From NCBI GenBank assembly GCA_031290635.1, contig JAITNE010000008.1, positions 1 to 7,412 on the forward strand: a stretch of 7,412 nucleotides of DNA, read 5' to 3'. This document shows, one piece after another, positions 6,007 through 7,412 of the stretch. This DNA comes from Tannerella sp. (GTDB lineage: Bacteria > Bacteroidota > Bacteroidia > Bacteroidales > Tannerellaceae). Position numbers and translations under genes: made by a program. The stretch's first letter is position 1. Every line of letters begins with the position of its first letter. A model generated the notes under the pieces. It was not told the origin of the DNA and did no database searches. It saw only the letters and a list, made by a program, of their open reading frames with translations.

Positions 6007-6064
6007 CTTAATTAATAAACGTGCTGAACACAAAGCGGGGGAGAAGAACGGTCGATAAATCCGA

Positions 6065-6085
6065 CCCGATTATGTTGTTATCGGG
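6065..6085 (-). other. Inverted repeat at the helicase transcription start
   Basis: CCCGAT and ATCGGG arms are separated by 9 nt and lie 3 nt downstream of the -7 element. Placed over the likely +1, it could be a 5'-terminal RNA stem that stabilises the leader or a DNA operator. It shares no sequence with the 17-bp pair at 3986/4044, so the Nudix regulator is not its obvious ligand. Confidence 0.4.
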
Positions 6086-6088
6086 GTG

Positions 6089-6096
6089 CAAAGGTA
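6089..6096 (-). promoter_or_regulatory. Promoter -7 element for the helicase-regulator operon
   Basis: TACCTTTG on the minus strand matches the Bacteroidota TAnnTTTG -7 consensus exactly. No clean TTTG is found at 19-21 bp upstream; the nearest candidate is TTTC at about 24 bp, so the -33 element is weak. It predicts a start near 6083 and a leader of about 100 nt. Confidence 0.6.
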
Positions 6097-6151
6097 CAAC
6101 AAATTATTGAATAATCCGATGAAAAGACCGGCAAATAACCTTTTTTATATA

Positions 6152-6406
6152 TTATCGTTGCAGTTTCTTGATGATTTCGTTGATACGACGGATATTCTGT
6201 TTCGTGATTGCTGCTATCTTCTCCGCCGAAAAGCCATTGCTGTGTAAATTGACTACGACCTCTTCCTGCTCTTTGACAAGCATCTCCGTTTCGCGATGTG
6301 CAGCCAGAATAAGCGCTTCTTTTTCTTGAATAACCACATCCTTTTCCTGAAGGGCTACTTCTTTTTCTTGGATAACCACATCCTTTTCCTGAAGGGCTGC
6401 TTCCAT
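6152..6406 (-). CDS. Candidate internal C-terminal Rpn product (RpnS-like antitoxin), in frame within the nuclease gene
   Basis: An in-frame ATG at 6406 (M289 of the full protein) is preceded, after 4 nt, by the perfect Shine-Dalgarno sequence AAGGAGGT. Translation from here yields 84 residues: the heptad-repeat helix plus the C-terminal HTH-like element, without the nuclease core. This matches the RpnS design, in which an intragenic C-terminal protein binds and silences the toxic full-length RpnL. In the paralogous heptad downstream the same EKEVA residues are encoded GAAAAAGAAGTAGCC, without a Shine-Dalgarno. The site at the internal start differs only by two synonymous third-base changes that create it. 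An alternative internal start is M268 (6469) with a weaker GAAGG. Bacteroidota ribosomes use Shine-Dalgarno signals poorly, so expression is a prediction. Confidence 0.5.
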   Translation of the reverse strand: MEAALQEKDVVIQEKEVALQEKDVVIQEKEALILAAHRETEMLVKEQEEVVVNLHSNGFSAEKIAAITKQNIRRINEIIKKLQR

Positions 6407-7270
6407 GGCTACCTCCTTTTCATGAATGACGGCTTCCATCTTTTTGGTTACTTGCTCTACTGCTTTCATTGCTGCTACCTTCTCGGCAGAACGGATGGAG
6501 TTCATATAATCCCAATAAACCTTTTGAGATTCACGGTAGGCAAAACGTTCTACCTCGTTCAACTGCTCTATCTCCGCAATGCGAAACAAACGCTTGAACA
6601 CTCGATCCTGCAAGGCTTTCGGGCGGTCGTCCAGCACGGCAAGATTCTTGAGTACAAACATCCACTTGTCCATCAGCGTATCAAGTTCGTCTTCCTTTTT
6701 GGTGAATTTAGGCAGCTCCAGATAGACATACGTGAGTTTGTCGTAAAAGACTCTGCCTGTTTCGGTATCCGACAATTGAACATGGTGCAGGTAGGGATAC
6801 TGCTTGACAGCTGTATTGCCGTCGCGGAACTCAAAGTTCAGTATGCCTACCGTATATACCGCATTGAGTTCGAAATCCCAATCAACGCCTTTTTTAGCCT
6901 GCTCCTGTATGGGAAAGGTTGAGTAATAAACGCTTCTGTCCTTGATAAACTCCTGATAGGTGCGCTGCATCTCTACTATGAATTTCTCTCCATTGTCGGT
7001 CTCACAGTAGAGGTCGTAAACTGCCTTGCGGTCTCCTTCGGAACGACCTAACTGTTCGGGATTCATGTATCGCAATGATGTGATACGGTCTGCCCTGCCC
7101 AACAGTACGGGCAGCAACTCCTGTAAGAGGTACTTGTTTGCTTCCGTCCCGAACAGTTTCTTGAAGCCAAAATCGGTATGCGGGTTGATATACCGTGCAC
7201 GTTTTTCTCCCCAGCCGGTCATGGGGGGTTGCTCTGTCGGAGATGTCTTTTGTTTACGTTGTGTCGCCAT
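6152..7270 (-). CDS. Rpn-family PD-(D/E)XK nuclease / putative transposase (RpnL-like)
   Basis: A 372-residue protein of the recombination-promoting nuclease/PDDEXK_2 family. The conserved TDFGFKKLF block lies at 32-40. The nuclease core is visible as D86 in VYDLYCE followed by E100-x-Q102 (VEMQ), the E-x-Q variant usual in this family. Residues about 255-335 are a long charged helix with heptads, including two nearly identical 14-residue units (about 291-318). Residues about 340-372 (NLHSNGFSAEKIAAITKQ) form the small helix-turn-helix-like C-terminal element common in the family. E. coli Rpn proteins are DNA endonucleases that stimulate RecA-independent recombination and act in phage defence, held in check by a separately translated C-terminal fragment. 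A candidate for that fragment is annotated at 6152-6406. No transposon ends were seen, so it is probably a resident nuclease rather than part of an active element. Confidence 0.88.
   Translation of the reverse strand: MATQRKQKTSPTEQPPMTGWGEKRARYINPHTDFGFKKLFGTEANKYLLQELLPVLLGRADRITSLRYMNPEQLGRSEGDRKAVYDLYCETDNGEKFIVEMQRTYQEFIKDRSVYYSTFPIQEQAKKGVDWDFELNAVYTVGILNFEFRDGNTAVKQYPYLHHVQLSDTETGRVFYDKLTYVYLELPKFTKKEDELDTLMDKWMFVLKNLAVLDDRPKALQDRVFKRLFRIAEIEQLNEVERFAYRESQKVYWDYMNSIRSAEKVAAMKAVEQVTKKMEAVIHEKEVAMEAALQEKDVVIQEKEVALQEKDVVIQEKEALILAAHRETEMLVKEQEEVVVNLHSNGFSAEKIAAITKQNIRRINEIIKKLQR
6316..6399 (-). repeat. Two tandem 42-bp repeats in the Rpn C-terminal coding region
   Basis: Units 6316-6357 and 6358-6399 differ at only two positions. 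Each encodes 14 residues made of two heptads, (L/I)QEK(D/E)V-type, which continue a coiled-coil pattern. A further diverged EKEVA heptad lies just beyond at about 6407-6425. The near identity implies recent duplication, and the unit length preserves frame, so copy-number variants would change coiled-coil length only. Both the full-length and the internal product contain them. Confidence 0.85.
6411..6418 (-). promoter_or_regulatory. Perfect internal Shine-Dalgarno before Rpn M289
   Basis: AAGGAGGT on the minus strand is fully complementary to a standard 16S rRNA 3' tail and lies 4 nt before the in-frame ATG at 6406. No other gene start in the window has a match this long. It decides the start of the proposed RpnS-like product. 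Confidence 0.55.
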
Positions 7271-7292
7271 AGAAAATACGTTTAATAAGCTG

Positions 7293-7300
7293 CAAAGATA
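7293..7300 (-). promoter_or_regulatory. Promoter -7 element for the Rpn gene
   Basis: TATCTTTG on the minus strand matches TAnnTTTG exactly, 22 nt before ATG 7270. The predicted leader is therefore only about 15 nt. The -33 region falls inside a heptanucleotide repeat tract and has no clean TTTG; the closest is TTCG (7322-7319) at 18 bp. Confidence 0.6.
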
Positions 7301-7310
7301 CGATAAATTA

Positions 7311-7359
<49 letters not shown>

Positions 7360-7412
7360 ATGATGACGTATAAGCAACAATCCACCGCCGGCGTCTTTGG
7401 GAGTACGAAACT
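7360..7412. other. Short sequence at the window edge, unassigned
   Basis: The last 53 bases include a GC-rich stretch next to the heptamer tract. An ATGATG at 7360 opens a plus-strand frame to the edge (17 codons), but no promoter or recognisable protein start supports it. The minus strand is also open here. It may be part of a dispersed intergenic repeat that includes the heptamers. Confidence 0.2.

Noticed and set aside
6316..6399. Possible CRISPR array from regularly repeated units
   Set aside because: Units are contiguous with no spacers, in frame within a coding region, and encode heptads.
6296..6922. 208-codon plus-strand open frame with repeated hydrophobic FLNNHILFLKG-type segments
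   Set aside because: It is the antisense of the Rpn gene; the hydrophobic repeats are the mirror of the QEK heptads, not membrane helices.

Overview
The window looks like a Bacteroidota chromosome, most likely Bacteroidales. Three upstream regions on the minus strand carry the -7 element typical of that phylum (TAnnTTTG), and one of them has a matching -33 TTTG at 19 bp. Leaders are A-rich with little Shine-Dalgarno use, and the proteins resemble Bacteroidales families. No rRNA, tRNA, CRISPR array or insertion sequence was seen.

Left part (1-2925, plus strand): a tight four-gene sulfur operon. It starts with the 3' part of a siroheme/[4Fe-4S] sulfite reductase that continues through a helical HEPN-like segment and a Thr/Glu-rich linker into a TusA-type sulfurtransferase domain. 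It is followed by a ThiS/MoaD-like carrier ending GGG-Ala-Ile, a HesA/MoeB/ThiF-type E1 activating enzyme (ATGA overlap) and a JAMM/Mec metalloprotease (1-nt gap). Together these match the protein-thiocarboxylate logic known from Wolinella succinogenes homocysteine synthesis (Sir, HcyS, HcyF, HcyD). Sulfite is reduced to sulfide, the trimmed carrier is adenylated and thiocarboxylated, and the protease trims the tail and later releases the amino acid. The PLP enzyme (MetY- or CysM-like) is not in the window and would be expected upstream.

Middle part (2870-6096, minus strand): a RhlE-type DEAD-box helicase with a structured leader of about 100 nt, then 12 nt later an NrtR-type regulator (Nudix domain with its catalytic glutamates replaced, plus a winged helix). 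After these comes a VWA-DUF1810 fusion gene with its own promoter. That promoter is bracketed by two near-identical 17-bp inverted repeats, a strong candidate for the regulator's operator pair. The VWA-DUF1810 gene converges on the JAMM gene and overlaps it by 56 bp.

Right part (6152-7412, minus strand): an Rpn-family PD-(D/E)XK nuclease with heptad repeats in its C-terminal region. Inside the gene, a perfect AAGGAGGT sits 4 nt before an in-frame ATG and would give an 84-residue C-terminal protein. This matches the gene-within-gene RpnL/RpnS toxin-antitoxin design known from Enterobacteria. Upstream, the promoter region contains seven tandem heptanucleotides (GTGAATA-like) where the -33 element should be, suggesting a copy-number-variable promoter. 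The most novel items are the Rpn internal start plus repeat-bearing promoter, and the Nudix/VWA-DUF1810 unit with its operator pair.
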